Shown: positions 24,924-34,734, counted from the stretch's first letter. The stretch is DNA of 64,000 nt from an uncultured Prevotella sp. (GCA_944320105.1 CALUGA010000004.1:62001-126000), one strand, 5' to 3'. The notes: generated by a model from the sequence alone, not told the origin. Numbers and translations: made by a program.

Positions 24924-26261
24924 ATGTTAGACTGCATCCAGAAAAGATTCCGCTTGTCAGAAAAGAAAAGCATGGTAGCCAAGAACTTGTTTTGGGCTGT
25001 CGTGGGGAAAGTCACAACCTTGCTTGGAAGTCTTTTCGTGGGGGTCATCATTGCAAGGTATCTGGGGCCGGAACAGTATGGACTCATGAATTATGTCATT
25101 AGTTATGTACAGCTGTTCCAGATAATTGCCGTTTTCGGGCTTGACAGCATTGAGGTGAGGGAGGAGGCAAGCGGTAAGGAGGATTTCCGCGTGATAATAG
25201 GCACGGCTTTTGTGGTAAAGATGGTGCTGGGGGGGTCCACCGTGGGGCTCACAGTGCTTACTTCGTTGGTGCTGAACGCCGATTCTTATACCACTTTGCT
25301 TGTCGCTGTTTATTCCATGTCGATGGTAGCCAATGCATTTAATGTGATTCGCAACTACTTTACCGCCATAGTGCAGAACGAGTATGTGGTAAAGTCTGAG
25401 ATTGCGCGCACTTTGCTCGGTGCTGCTGTCAAGGTGGCTCTGCTCTTCTCTGGGGCTGGCCTAACGCTTTTTGTGTTGGCCTCTGCCTTTGACTATGTGC
25501 TTTTGGCTGCCGGCTATTTTGTGGCGTATAAGAAGAAAATAGGTAGCATGGCAGAATGGAGGTTTGACTGTCGATATGCCTCTTACCTGCTTAAGGAGTC
25601 TTTCCCCGTATTGCTCACAAGCGCGGCAGTCATAATATACCAGCGCATTGACCAAGTGATGATAGGGCAGATGATTGACAATACATCGGTTGGGTATTTT
25701 TCGGTGGCAACCCGAATCGTGGAAATCCTTGTGTACATCCCTACCATATTGGCTCAGACATTGGCTCCGGTGCTGGTTAGTTCTAGGCAGGTTTCCGAAG
25801 CAAAATACAGGGGTCAGGCGCAGACATTCATGAATGTTGCGTTATGGCTTACGGCTTTGGCCTCGGCCGTGACATCTATTCTTGCGTGTTGGATGGTGCA
25901 GCTGCTTTTTGGAACGCAATATTTGCCTGCGGCTGCCATATTGCAAGTCCTGGCTTTCAAGGCAATGGCCATGGCATTGTCGAGCACGGCAGGCAGTATG
26001 CTGATAATAGAGGAATTGCAGCGATTTGCCATATTTAGGGATGTCTTAGGCTGTGTGGCTTGCATCGTGCTTAACTATTTCCTCTTGCCTGTGTACGGGA
26101 TAATGGCTGCAGCGGTCATAGCCATAGTGAGCAATGTCGTGGCGGGCTATGTAGCTGATGCGCTGATACCTTCATATAGGCATTTGTTTGTCATGCAGAC
26201 TAAAGCCTTGCTGTTTGGTTGGAGAGATATATTAAAATTCAAGTCTGTGATAAGGGGGTGA
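24924..26261 (+). CDS. Lipid-linked repeat-unit flippase (Wzx-like)
   Basis: 445 residues with about 12-14 membrane segments. The first is introduced by VAKNLFWAVVGKVTTLLGSLFVGVIIARYLGPEQYG-like sequence, the hallmark of the polysaccharide transporter family. It would move undecaprenyl-linked repeat units across the inner membrane. Translation could begin at ATG 24924 or at the Met at residue 17 (24972). It starts 10 bases after the chain-length gene, and its TGA overlaps the ATG of the next gene. Confidence 0.88.
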   Translation: MLDCIQKRFRLSEKKSMVAKNLFWAVVGKVTTLLGSLFVGVIIARYLGPEQYGLMNYVISYVQLFQIIAVFGLDSIEVREEASGKEDFRVIIGTAFVVKMVLGGSTVGLTVLTSLVLNADSYTTLLVAVYSMSMVANAFNVIRNYFTAIVQNEYVVKSEIARTLLGAAVKVALLFSGAGLTLFVLASAFDYVLLAAGYFVAYKKKIGSMAEWRFDCRYASYLLKESFPVLLTSAAVIIYQRIDQVMIGQMIDNTSVGYFSVATRIVEILVYIPTILAQTLAPVLVSSRQVSEAKYRGQAQTFMNVALWLTALASAVTSILACWMVQLLFGTQYLPAAAILQVLAFKAMAMALSSTAGSMLIIEELQRFAIFRDVLGCVACIVLNYFLLPVYGIMAAAVIAIVSNVVAGYVADALIPSYRHLFVMQTKALLFGWRDILKFKSVIRG

Positions 26262-27529
26262 TGATGTTTTTTGTTCCTTTTATATATTTCACATTGCTCA
26301 CGGCCTATTGGTGGAGAAAGCATAGAGCGTATGATATATGTGTGTATATGTCCTCGCTGTATGCAGTGACTTCTTTCTTTGAGATTGTGGTTGTGTGTGG
26401 CGATATGCTTGGCGAGGGTGGCATTCTTTTTGGTAAAACCGACTTGGAGTTGGGTGTGGTTCCTACGTTGCTGTTCTGTGTTGTCCATACGTTAGGGATG
26501 TTGCCCTTTTCATTGGTATATAAAACCGACATTAAGGAAATAACGCCACCAAAGACCCCCGTCTTGCCGGTATTTTGCTGGATTCTGATTGCTGTGTCGT
26601 TCTTGAACTTATATCTCATTGCAGACTCCACAATGGAAATATTATCGGGCGACTTGGCTACAGTACGGGCAGACCATTATAATGGATTGCTGTCGCCTGC
26701 CCAGATAAAGGCAGAGTCGTTGCCGTCTGTGTTGGGCTATTTCTATTATCTCAACACATCGACGTTGCTTGCCTTGCCATTGTTCTTCTATTACCTTTGT
26801 TTTGAGAGGCATAAGCCATGGTGGTTTAAGGCGTTGTTGTTGTTAGCTTCGCTGAGTGTGCCGTTGCAAGGACTACAGGTTGTGGACAGGACAGAGATTA
26901 TGCTTTGGGGCATGATGCTGATTTATTGTTTTCTGTTTTTTGGCAAGTTCATGACAAAGAAGCATAAGAGGATAATGATTTTTTCTAGCACACCAATCGT
27001 GGTGCTTGCCCTTTTTTATTTAGTCGCCGTGTCCCAGGCTCGGTTTGGCGACCGAGATGGAGGCGCAGGGGTGGGTGCCTTGCAGTATGCAGGGCAGGGA
27101 CATATTAACTTTTGCTTTTTTTGGGAGAACCAACGTAAAGACATCATAAATCTGGAGCGTGAATTGCCGCTTACATATCATTTTTTGTATAAGATTGACA
27201 CAGACGACGAACGCCGTATGGAAAGGTCGGGGCAGCATGGGTTTTTCATAAGCGTCTTTGCTACGTACATTGGCGACCTGATGCTCGACATAACCCCGGT
27301 GGGAATGTTGCTGTGGGTGATATATTTCTTCCTTGCCACCATGTTGGTGGTGAAAGGTGCGCACCGCACACAGTTTGACGTGGGTGAGGCCATGGCCCTT
27401 TTCGTATTGTCAGTTATTCCAGTTTTTGGGATATTCTATTATCGGTATTTTTATTTCACATATTCGATAATGATAATCATGGCAATCATGGTTTATGTTT
27501 TTTCGAGGAAAAAGTTCGTAATTGTTTGA
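26261..27529 (+). CDS. Polysaccharide polymerase (Wzy-like membrane protein)
   Basis: 422 residues, nearly all hydrophobic, with about ten or more membrane segments and a large extracytoplasmic loop (about 250-330) containing the motif QARFGDRDG. It lies between the flippase and the glycosyltransferases, where the repeat-unit polymerase is expected. Wzy sequences share little identity, so the call rests on topology and place. ATG 26261 overlaps the flippase stop as TGATG; a TTG upstream is less likely. Confidence 0.7.
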   Translation: MMFFVPFIYFTLLTAYWWRKHRAYDICVYMSSLYAVTSFFEIVVVCGDMLGEGGILFGKTDLELGVVPTLLFCVVHTLGMLPFSLVYKTDIKEITPPKTPVLPVFCWILIAVSFLNLYLIADSTMEILSGDLATVRADHYNGLLSPAQIKAESLPSVLGYFYYLNTSTLLALPLFFYYLCFERHKPWWFKALLLLASLSVPLQGLQVVDRTEIMLWGMMLIYCFLFFGKFMTKKHKRIMIFSSTPIVVLALFYLVAVSQARFGDRDGGAGVGALQYAGQGHINFCFFWENQRKDIINLERELPLTYHFLYKIDTDDERRMERSGQHGFFISVFATYIGDLMLDITPVGMLLWVIYFFLATMLVVKGAHRTQFDVGEAMALFVLSVIPVFGIFYYRYFYFTYSIMIIMAIMVYVFSRKKFVIV

Positions 27530-27530
27530 T

Positions 27531-28433
27531 ATGGAAAAGAAAGTGTTCGCCATAATTGTTACGTACAATGCTATGCGTTGGATAGATTGGTGCCTGGAAA
27601 GCCTGAGGAACAGTTGCGTGGAGACGACGGTGATAGTCGTGGACAATTGTTCAACCGACGACACTCGCAGCCACATTCCGTCTGCGTACCCAGAGGTGGT
27701 GTGGATGCCTCAAGATCGTAACCTGGGCTTTGGGCAGGCCAATAACTTGGGAATGCGGTATGCGCTGGAAAACGGCGCTGACTATGTGCTCCTATTGAAC
27801 CAGGATGCTGCTGTTGACAAGAATGCCATACGTCACATGCTCGAAGTTAGCGATGGCGAGAGCCTTGTCACTCCGCTCATGTTTAATGGTGATGGCACTC
27901 GTTTCGATACAATGTTCGGCTATACTATTAAGGATGTAAGCATTAGCTTGCTGTCATCGATGATACTTAATGGTTCTCTTCCTGAAAAGGCGTTCATAGG
28001 TGAAACGTGCGCTGCCTGCTGGATGATGCCTGTCAGTATGATAAGGAGGATAGGCGGCTTTAACCCTTTGTTTTTCCAATATGGCGAGGATAATAACTAT
28101 TATCAGCGAATCCGTTATAATAAGATTTGTAATATATTGGCTCCTAAAGCCCGAATATACCATGACCGCGGCTTGGTGGGCAACGTCCTTGCCTACAAGA
28201 CAAAGCAGCTGCGCCGCGATATGATTCTCGTTGCCTGCGACATCAACTCTTCTTTGGGTAAATGCTTGCTTAAGGAGTTGCGGCTGCTGGTGAGATGTTA
28301 TGTGTATGATTTGCCTAAGAAATCATATAAGCCTGGAACATTTATATGTGAGGCTTTTTGGATATTGTTGCATTTGCGCAGCGTCATTGAGTCGCGCCGC
28401 AAGGAGAGGCAAGTTGGTATTTGTTGGCTTTAA
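27531..28433 (+). CDS. Glycosyltransferase family 2 (rhamnosyltransferase-like)
   Basis: 300 residues from ATG 27531, one base after the previous stop. GT-A features: AIIVTYNAMRWIDWCLESL, VVDNCSTDDT, the NLGFGQANNLGMRYAL segment and LLNQDAAV in place of the DxD motif, followed by GETCAACWMMPVSMIRRIGGF, a pattern found in WbbL-type rhamnosyltransferases. It adds one sugar to the repeat unit on the cytoplasmic side. Which sugar cannot be read from sequence. Confidence 0.88.
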   Translation: MEKKVFAIIVTYNAMRWIDWCLESLRNSCVETTVIVVDNCSTDDTRSHIPSAYPEVVWMPQDRNLGFGQANNLGMRYALENGADYVLLLNQDAAVDKNAIRHMLEVSDGESLVTPLMFNGDGTRFDTMFGYTIKDVSISLLSSMILNGSLPEKAFIGETCAACWMMPVSMIRRIGGFNPLFFQYGEDNNYYQRIRYNKICNILAPKARIYHDRGLVGNVLAYKTKQLRRDMILVACDINSSLGKCLLKELRLLVRCYVYDLPKKSYKPGTFICEAFWILLHLRSVIESRRKERQVGICWL

Positions 28434-28451
28434 TTGATAGCGCCTTAGGGG

Positions 28452-29636
28452 ATGAATGTATTATATGTGCTTCATAGTGTAGATGTGCAGGAGGGGGCAT
28501 CAAAGGCCATCTTGCATTTGCTTGAGGGCTTGGTCGTAAAAGGCGTCAAGCCGTATGTGGTGTTGCCACGGCGGGCAGGGCTGTTCCATGTTTTGTCAGC
28601 AATGGGCGTGGAAGTGGTTGCGTCGCCGGTGCGTGCCAATGTGTATCCACGGTTTGACTCTTTCAAGAATTGCATGCTTTTTATTCCGCGTTTGGTTTAT
28701 TGGCATACACTTAATGAGTATACTTATCTAAAATTGTCGAGGCTTTTCAAGGGCAAGGACATAGACATCGTGCATACAAACGTAAGCATTGTCAACGTAG
28801 GCCGCCGCTTGGCAAAAAGGCTTAAGGCCCCACATATACTGCATATAAGGGAGTATTTTGACGTTGGACTTGGTAAAAGATATTTCCCGAGCAAGGGGGC
28901 TTTTAGGGCGATGTGCGTGTCGCCGGGTTGCCATACCATTTGCATAACAAGAAACATACAGAGGCACTTCCGTCTGGACGGAGTGGCTACGTCAGCCGTT
29001 ATTTATGATGGTGTGTGCGCGCCATTGGTAGCCACCAGTGATGCGGATAAAGAACGGTATTTCCTTTACGTTGGCAAGATATACCATGTAAAAGGTTTGT
29101 TGGAGCTTGTAAAAGCATATTGCGAATATTTGAGGCTAGCAAAATCCGATGCTGTGCCGCTGCTCGTTGCCGGGGGGATAGGTGACGTTGTTTATTATGA
29201 AAAAGTTGTGGCTTTCCTGCAAAAGCACGATGCCGCACGGCACGTCACTTTCCTTGGGCAGCGTGACGACGTTCCGGAGCTTATGCGTCATGCATTGGCT
29301 ACGGTTATCCCATCGTTGTTTGAAGGTTTTGGTTTCTGCATGGTAGAGGCTATGCTTAACGGGAGCCTTGTTATAGGCCACAATACCGGTGGAACAAAGG
29401 AGCAGTTTGACAATGGTAAGGAGCTGTGCGGCGAGGAAATAGGCATTCGGTATGACACAGAAGCCCAGCTGACTAGCTGTTTGTTGGAAGTTGCCATGCA
29501 TTCGCCTGGGCATTATGAACGGATGACACGGATGGCTGCAGAAACAGTCAGGCAGTTGTATTCTGTCGAGAGCCATGTTGATAATGTACATTGCTTGTAT
29601 GAGTCAATACTTGCAGGAAGAAGATTTAGAGGCTGA
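28452..29636 (+). CDS. Glycosyltransferase family 4 (GT-B)
   Basis: 394 residues. The N-terminal domain starts NVLYVLHSVDVQEGASKAILHLLEGL; the C-terminal domain carries FLYVGKIYHVKGLLELVKAY, then VTFLGQRDDVPELMRHALATVIPSLFEGFGFCMVEAML, with the E(x7)E-type motif of GT4 enzymes. It is retaining and uses a nucleotide sugar. It belongs to the polysaccharide operon, 18 bases behind the GT2 gene. Confidence 0.9.
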   Translation: MNVLYVLHSVDVQEGASKAILHLLEGLVVKGVKPYVVLPRRAGLFHVLSAMGVEVVASPVRANVYPRFDSFKNCMLFIPRLVYWHTLNEYTYLKLSRLFKGKDIDIVHTNVSIVNVGRRLAKRLKAPHILHIREYFDVGLGKRYFPSKGAFRAMCVSPGCHTICITRNIQRHFRLDGVATSAVIYDGVCAPLVATSDADKERYFLYVGKIYHVKGLLELVKAYCEYLRLAKSDAVPLLVAGGIGDVVYYEKVVAFLQKHDAARHVTFLGQRDDVPELMRHALATVIPSLFEGFGFCMVEAMLNGSLVIGHNTGGTKEQFDNGKELCGEEIGIRYDTEAQLTSCLLEVAMHSPGHYERMTRMAAETVRQLYSVESHVDNVHCLYESILAGRRFRG

Positions 29637-29674
29637 AGTGTTTAGATAGCTTCGCGGAATATAAAAATGATATT

Positions 29675-30517
29675 ATGAAAAGGAAGTTGGCAATACTGCT
29701 TGCTACATATAACGGAGAAAGGTATTTGCAGGAGCAAATAGATTCGCTTTATCGCCAGACATATAAAGACTGGGTACTTTATATACATGACGATGGTTCT
29801 ACAGACGGCACTTGCGGCATAATCAGTAAAAATGCCGCAGAGCATGGCAACATAGTCGTGATGGAGCACCAAGGTGGGCATGGGGCCAAGGACAATTTCT
29901 TTGGGATGCTTGAGCGTGTTGATGCCGATTATTATATGTTTTGCGACCAGGACGATGTTTGGTTGGAGGACAAGGTGGAAAAGTCGCTCAAGAGGATGCA
30001 TGAGGTGGAATGTTCTGCTCGTGGTGGGGAAATCCCTGTTGTGGTGCATTGCGACCTTTTTGTGGTTGACGAGGGATTGAACCTCATCAACGACTCATTT
30101 TGGCGGTATGCAGGCATAGATCCAGATTACCTTGTCACGTTCAACCGGGTGTCGCAGTATAACTTGGCGACTGGTTGCACCATGCTGATAAATGCCAAGG
30201 CAAAGGCCGTTGCCATGGCCTATCCTTACGAGAATGCCCACATGCATGATTCGTGGATTACGGCTTGTGTCTTTAAAGATGGAGGGCGGGTTTCCGCCAT
30301 AAAGGAACAGCTGATATATTACCGGCAGCATTCCAAGAATTGTATTGGCGCATCCAATGCCAAGCGGCATTCTGTAGGCTTTGCATATTTGCTTAAGAAC
30401 ATAAAAAGCGTATATCAAAAGAATAAAGTTCAGTATTTGCCGTTTAGGAGCCTAGGCTGCCCATTGTGGGTATATGTATGCAATAAGATACTTTACAGGG
30501 TCATGCGTCGTGCTTAG
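29675..30517 (+). CDS. Glycosyltransferase family 2
   Basis: 280 residues. KLAILLATYNGERYLQEQIDSLYRQTY, IHDDGSTDGT and YYMFCDQDDVWLEDK (with the DxD-like QDD) show a rhamnosyltransferase-like GT2 enzyme. The C-terminal YYRQHSKNCIG segment is usual for this group. It acts in the cytoplasm on the lipid-linked repeat unit. Confidence 0.9.
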   Translation: MKRKLAILLATYNGERYLQEQIDSLYRQTYKDWVLYIHDDGSTDGTCGIISKNAAEHGNIVVMEHQGGHGAKDNFFGMLERVDADYYMFCDQDDVWLEDKVEKSLKRMHEVECSARGGEIPVVVHCDLFVVDEGLNLINDSFWRYAGIDPDYLVTFNRVSQYNLATGCTMLINAKAKAVAMAYPYENAHMHDSWITACVFKDGGRVSAIKEQLIYYRQHSKNCIGASNAKRHSVGFAYLLKNIKSVYQKNKVQYLPFRSLGCPLWVYVCNKILYRVMRRA

Positions 30518-30600
30518 TGTATGATTGCTTGTCGAGATGCGGCTGTTCTATTTAATGCAGTCGGCCTGTTAAGATGATTAAAGAAAGATTGAAACTTGTC

Positions 30601-31395
30601 ATGCAAAAGATTGCCGTATTTTGTGTAAACTATAATTCTTACGATTCCCTGCGCAGCTTCCTGGCTTCTGTTGAGGAGGCTGCGAGTAATTGCCCCGCCT
30701 CGGTTAGCGTTTATATAGCGGATAACACGGAGGTTGATGTCCAAAGGATAAGCGTCGAAAGTTTGCGGATAAAGGCGCAGGTGTTTGCTTTCAATGAAAA
30801 CCTTGGCTATTTCGGTGCCGTTAACCGCATGATGCGGGAAACGGATGTCGGGCGTTTTGATTATGTCATAATAAGCAATGTTGATGTCTTGATGGTTCCT
30901 GGCACCTTCTCCTCTATCATTGACGCAGGGCATGGAGAGGCCGTTGGCTGGATTGCCCCGCAGATATATTCGTTGGAAAAGGAGCGCGACATAAATCCAC
31001 AAGCGGTGAACAGGTATCCCAGGCGAAAGCTCAAGATGCTTCGTTTGATGTTCAGTTCCACTCTGCTCACATCTATATATCGGTTGACTTTTTTCAAGCG
31101 TAGCCGAGGCGAGAGGCCTAAGCCGGGGCGCGTGTATGCAGGGCATGGCTCGTTCATCATCCTTACGAAAGAGTATTTCAAGAGGTGTGGGGTGATAGAT
31201 TACCCCAACTTCTTATATGGCGAAGAGTTGTACCTTGCCGAACAGTGCAGGATTCATGGCCTGGAGGTTTGCTATGACCCCACTATAGTGGTAAAAGACA
31301 TGGAGCACGTTTCAACCAAGAAGCTGTGCAGGAGCTTTTACTGCAGGTGTAATTATGCAGGCCTTGACCATATACTCAAGACGTACTACCGCTGA
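30601..31395 (+). CDS. Glycosyltransferase family 2
   Basis: 264 residues from ATG 30601 (MQKIAVFCVNYNSYDSLRSF); an ATG nine codons earlier is also possible. VYIADNTE, FAFNENLGYFGAVNRMM and IISNVDVLM (DxD-like NVD) are the GT-A motifs. AGHGSFIILTKEYFKRCG and NFLYGEELYLAEQ form the acceptor side. It belongs to the polysaccharide operon. Confidence 0.85.
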   Translation: MQKIAVFCVNYNSYDSLRSFLASVEEAASNCPASVSVYIADNTEVDVQRISVESLRIKAQVFAFNENLGYFGAVNRMMRETDVGRFDYVIISNVDVLMVPGTFSSIIDAGHGEAVGWIAPQIYSLEKERDINPQAVNRYPRRKLKMLRLMFSSTLLTSIYRLTFFKRSRGERPKPGRVYAGHGSFIILTKEYFKRCGVIDYPNFLYGEELYLAEQCRIHGLEVCYDPTIVVKDMEHVSTKKLCRSFYCRCNYAGLDHILKTYYR

Positions 31396-31541
31396 CCGGC
31401 CATGAACTCCGGCTTTGCGCAATCATAGCCCGAGGGGGAACCGTTGCAAGCTTTGGCAACGGGAAGGGGCAGGGGTTTCGCTTTGCGGCTTAAAATGACA
31501 ACAATACCATGCGGAGTTGCTGATACGTCACAAAAAAGTAG

Positions 31542-31549
31542 TATCTTTG
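31542..31549 (+). promoter_or_regulatory. Internal -7 box (TATCTTTG) in the polysaccharide operon
   Basis: TATCTTTG lies in the 219-base gap before the last glycosyltransferase, 66 bases before its ATG. It may give a second transcript for the end of the operon. Confidence 0.45.
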
Positions 31550-31614
31550 CAGGGCAATTGCTTGAACACCGGCAAATCGTTTTGCATGGCAAGTGGTAAA
31601 GCTGCACTCTGATT

Positions 31615-32421
31615 ATGGAAAATAGGCTCGTTTCAGTCATAATGCCAACCTACAATACCGGCAGGATTTTGTCGGAAAGCATAGATAGTATTCTTTGCCA
31701 GACATATACTGACTTTGAGTTGATCATCACTGACGACAACTCTGATGACGCGGAGACCTTGGCCATCTTGGATAGGTATGGGCGGTTGGACAAGAGGATA
31801 AAAATACTTTATTTGGAAGAAAACCATGGCGCAGGTTATGCCCGCAACAAGGCCATTGAGGCGGCCCGTGGCCGCTATATCGCCTTTTGCGACAGCGATG
31901 ACCGTTGGTTTCCCGACAAGTTGGAGCGGCAGATGGCGTTTATTGCCAGCAAGGGCTGTTGCTTGATTTATTCTTCATATATTATTTGCAACCAGGATGG
32001 CCAGACAGCAGGCATCTTCATATCGCCGCGCATCGTGACTTATGGAGGCATGAAGCGCGATGACAAGATAGGATGCCTCACGGCTTTGTACGACACGTCG
32101 TTCTTCGGGAAGTTCTATTTCCCCTTGTTGCGCAAGCGCCAGGATTGGGCTATGTTCATTATGCTTTTGCAGAAGTGCAGGATTGCCTATGGCATGAAAG
32201 AACCTTTGGCTTATTATCGGTTGAGGTCTGACTCCCTTTCCAGCAACAAGCGTTCTTTGGTAAAGTTCAACATAAATGTTTACCATAAGATTCTTGGCTT
32301 CTCAAAGGCGAAGTCGTATCTGTATTTTGGGGCAGTTTTTTTTCCTACGTATTTGTTCAAGACCATAAAGCGCAAGGTGGACAGTTACCGCTATCTTAGC
32401 AAATTGGCGTCCACCCAGTGA
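31615..32421 (+). CDS. Glycosyltransferase family 2
   Basis: 268 residues: VSVIMPTYNTGRILSESIDSIL, IITDDNSDD, GAGYARNKAIEAARGRYIAFCDSDDRW (DxD as DSD) and the RKRQDWAMFIMLLQKC acceptor motif, very typical of GT2 enzymes in capsule loci. It has its own gap and possible promoter, unlike the tightly packed genes before it. Confidence 0.9.
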   Translation: MENRLVSVIMPTYNTGRILSESIDSILCQTYTDFELIITDDNSDDAETLAILDRYGRLDKRIKILYLEENHGAGYARNKAIEAARGRYIAFCDSDDRWFPDKLERQMAFIASKGCCLIYSSYIICNQDGQTAGIFISPRIVTYGGMKRDDKIGCLTALYDTSFFGKFYFPLLRKRQDWAMFIMLLQKCRIAYGMKEPLAYYRLRSDSLSSNKRSLVKFNINVYHKILGFSKAKSYLYFGAVFFPTYLFKTIKRKVDSYRYLSKLASTQ

Positions 32422-32619
32422 ACCCGGCGTGTGGCGGAAGCTTCCGAGAGTGTTTCTCGTGCGCGTGTTCCTGGCATCGGCAGCCATGGCAAGCGTAGTG
32501 TCGGTCATTGCCTTGCAAGTGTGCCGTGGCGGCAACGAGAGGCGTTGTTGAGCATAAAAAAAACTTGAAATATAATAATCCAATCAATATTTAGTTATAG
32601 TAATAAAGCATTATGCTCC

Positions 32620-33744
32620 ATGGATCATAACATACTCTATATCATAGGGACTTTTATCATCAGCATGGTTTGCGGCTTTGTTGCGATACCGTTGATTGTT
32701 AAGTTCTGCAAGAAAAAAGATTTATATGACCATCCGAACCAGCGGAAAGTGCACAAGTGCAGTGTTCCGAGGCTCGGAGGCATTTGTTTCATTCCGAGCA
32801 TGCTCATTTCGAGCGTCATAATGGTTACCGTGTTCAACAGGAACGTGGTTAACCACGAGATTACCATAAGCGTGTGGTCGGTGTGCTTTTTTGTGAGCTT
32901 GTTGCTCATTTACGGAGTGGGGCTTATAGACGACATTGTGAGCCTCAGGCCGCTTACAAAGTTTGTGGTGCAGGTCGTTGCAGCATCGTTGCTTCCCGCC
33001 GCATCGCTATACATCAATAATATGTATGGATTCCTCGGCATCCATGAGATACCGTATTGGGTTGGGGCGCCGCTCACGGTGCTCATCATTGTGTTCATCG
33101 ACAATGCCATGAACCTCATAGATGGCATCGATGGGCTTTCCGGGGGGCTTTCGTTGATTGCGCTGGCCGGTTTCCTGGTTTGTTTCGCCCGCGAGGGAGT
33201 CCTCACATACAGCATCCTCATAGCTGGGCTTATGGGCGTGCTTGTATCGTTCCTTTACTTCAATCTCTTTGGCGACCGCCACAGGCGTGGGCTGAAGATA
33301 TTCATGGGCGATTCGGGCAGCCTTACTTTGGGGTTCATCTTGGGATTCCTGTTTGTCAAGTTTTCGATGTATAACCCCAATGTCATGCCTTTCCGCAAAG
33401 ACAGCCTCATGCTTTCATGCACACTTCTGGCCATCCCCATTTTCGATGTGTTCCGCATAGTCTTTGTGCGTATGATGCATCGCAAGCCTATTTTCGGAGC
33501 CGACAAGAACCATATACATCACAAGCTCATGCGCGCGGGCTTCACCCAGCACCAGGCCTTGGCCACGATCCTGCTGCTGGCGCTGCTTTTCATAGTGGTT
33601 AATTACCTCGCTTTCGACCATGTGTATTTCAGTTTGATTGTGGTTCTGGACATAGTCATCTGGGCTGTTTTCCATGCAGTCGTAGATGTGTTTATACGGA
33701 GGCGGGGGCAGGCGGTGTTTTTCAAAAGTGATGACAATGGTTAA
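32620..33744 (+). CDS. Undecaprenyl-phosphate sugar-1-phosphate transferase (WecA/MraY family)
   Basis: 374 residues with about ten membrane segments. Family motifs: DHPNQRKVHKCSVPRLGG, LIDDIVSL (metal-binding DD), NAMNLIDGIDGLSGGLS and MGDSGSL, then the cytoplasmic HIHHKLMRAGF. It loads a HexNAc-1-phosphate onto undecaprenyl phosphate and so starts a glycan. The C-terminal end overlaps the next gene, which is a second, unrelated type of initiating transferase. Base composition returns to the GC-richer type of the chromosome here. Confidence 0.9.
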   Translation: MDHNILYIIGTFIISMVCGFVAIPLIVKFCKKKDLYDHPNQRKVHKCSVPRLGGICFIPSMLISSVIMVTVFNRNVVNHEITISVWSVCFFVSLLLIYGVGLIDDIVSLRPLTKFVVQVVAASLLPAASLYINNMYGFLGIHEIPYWVGAPLTVLIIVFIDNAMNLIDGIDGLSGGLSLIALAGFLVCFAREGVLTYSILIAGLMGVLVSFLYFNLFGDRHRRGLKIFMGDSGSLTLGFILGFLFVKFSMYNPNVMPFRKDSLMLSCTLLAIPIFDVFRIVFVRMMHRKPIFGADKNHIHHKLMRAGFTQHQALATILLLALLFIVVNYLAFDHVYFSLIVVLDIVIWAVFHAVVDVFIRRRGQAVFFKSDDNG

Positions 33745-34312
33745 GCGACTTCTCGACATAGTGTGCTCTGCCATAGGACTGGTTCTCTTCTCGCCGTTGT
33801 ACCTCGCTATCTATGTATGTCTGAAGGTGAGCTGCCCGGGTGCGGCCATCTACCGGCAAGAGCGCATAGGGCGCGCAGGCAAGCCGTTTTATATTTATAA
33901 GTTCCGCACGATGGTGGAGAACACTGAGGAGGACGGCATACCGCAGCTGGCCGAAGAGAACGACAGCCGCCTCACCAAGGTGGGCAAGTTCCTGCGCGAG
34001 CACCATCTTGACGAGTTGCCGCAGCTGTGGAACGTGTTCAAGGGCGACATGTCGTTCGTGGGCTACAGGCCGGAGCGGCAGTACTTCATCGACAAGATAA
34101 TGGAGCTTAGGCCCGACTACGCAGAGCTTTACCGCATCCGCCCGGGCATCACGTCGTATGCCACGCTCTACAACGGCTACACCAACACAATGGAGAAGAT
34201 GATACGCCGCCTCGACATGGACCTTGACTACCTGCACCACATGTCGCTCATAGAGGACGCGAAGATTCTCATCAACACGTTCCTAAGCATCGTGGCGGGC
34301 AAGAAGTTCTGA
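33731..34312 (+). CDS. Initiating sugar transferase (WbaP/PglC/WcaJ catalytic domain)
   Basis: 193 residues from ATG 33731 (ATG 33737 also possible), overlapping the WecA-like gene by up to 14 bases. A single re-entrant membrane helix (RLLDIVCSAIGLVLFSPLYLA) is followed by IYRQERIGRAGKPFYIYKFRTM, then LREHHLDELPQLWNVFKGDMSFVGYRPE, the complete signature of bacterial polyprenyl-phosphate hexose-1-phosphate transferases. The size fits the PglC-like minimal form without the N-terminal four-helix part. It would start the repeat unit by putting hexose-1-phosphate on undecaprenyl phosphate. Confidence 0.92.
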   Translation: MTMVKRLLDIVCSAIGLVLFSPLYLAIYVCLKVSCPGAAIYRQERIGRAGKPFYIYKFRTMVENTEEDGIPQLAEENDSRLTKVGKFLREHHLDELPQLWNVFKGDMSFVGYRPERQYFIDKIMELRPDYAELYRIRPGITSYATLYNGYTNTMEKMIRRLDMDLDYLHHMSLIEDAKILINTFLSIVAGKKF

Positions 34313-34462
34313 CGCCTCTTGCCCTTGTGGCGGCCCGTGCCCTTGTGGCGGGGTCGCCACTGGCTATGCCTCGGCGGCGCTCGTGCGCAGGGCCATGGGC
34401 CGGGGCGCAGGCAGGGCAGGGCGGTATCTTTTGTTTACATATTGCAGGCTGTACGGCCTTAT

Positions 34463-34555
34463 GTGCCGTTTGGGATTGCAAAACAGGCCGAATCGCGTTG
34501 CGGTTCGGCCTGTTTTGCGCTCTGAAAGAGCCTGTTTTGCGCGCCTGTTTGGCTT
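34463..34555. repeat. Palindromic intergenic repeat, locus 3
   Basis: GCAAAACAGGCCGAA (34478-34492) pairs with TTCGGCCTGTTTTGC (34504-34518), followed by two more copies of GCCTGTTTTGC. It lies between the convergent ends of the polysaccharide operon and the MFS gene. The rest of this 420-base gap (34313-34460 and 34556-34734) holds GC-rich sequence with no feature I can support. Confidence 0.8.
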
Positions 34556-34734
34556 GATTGCCCAATCGCCTGTGGCTGAGGCAGTTGCGTCAGATGGCGG
34601 CTTTTGCGAATAATCTTGACAAATATTGCGGGCTACTGGCACCGCGCAAAAAAGCGGCACCGCCTGCTCGCGGCCCTGGGGCTGCCGCAGGTGGTGCCTA
34701 ATTTTTGTGCCTTGGCCTTGCCGGCCTTGCGGCC

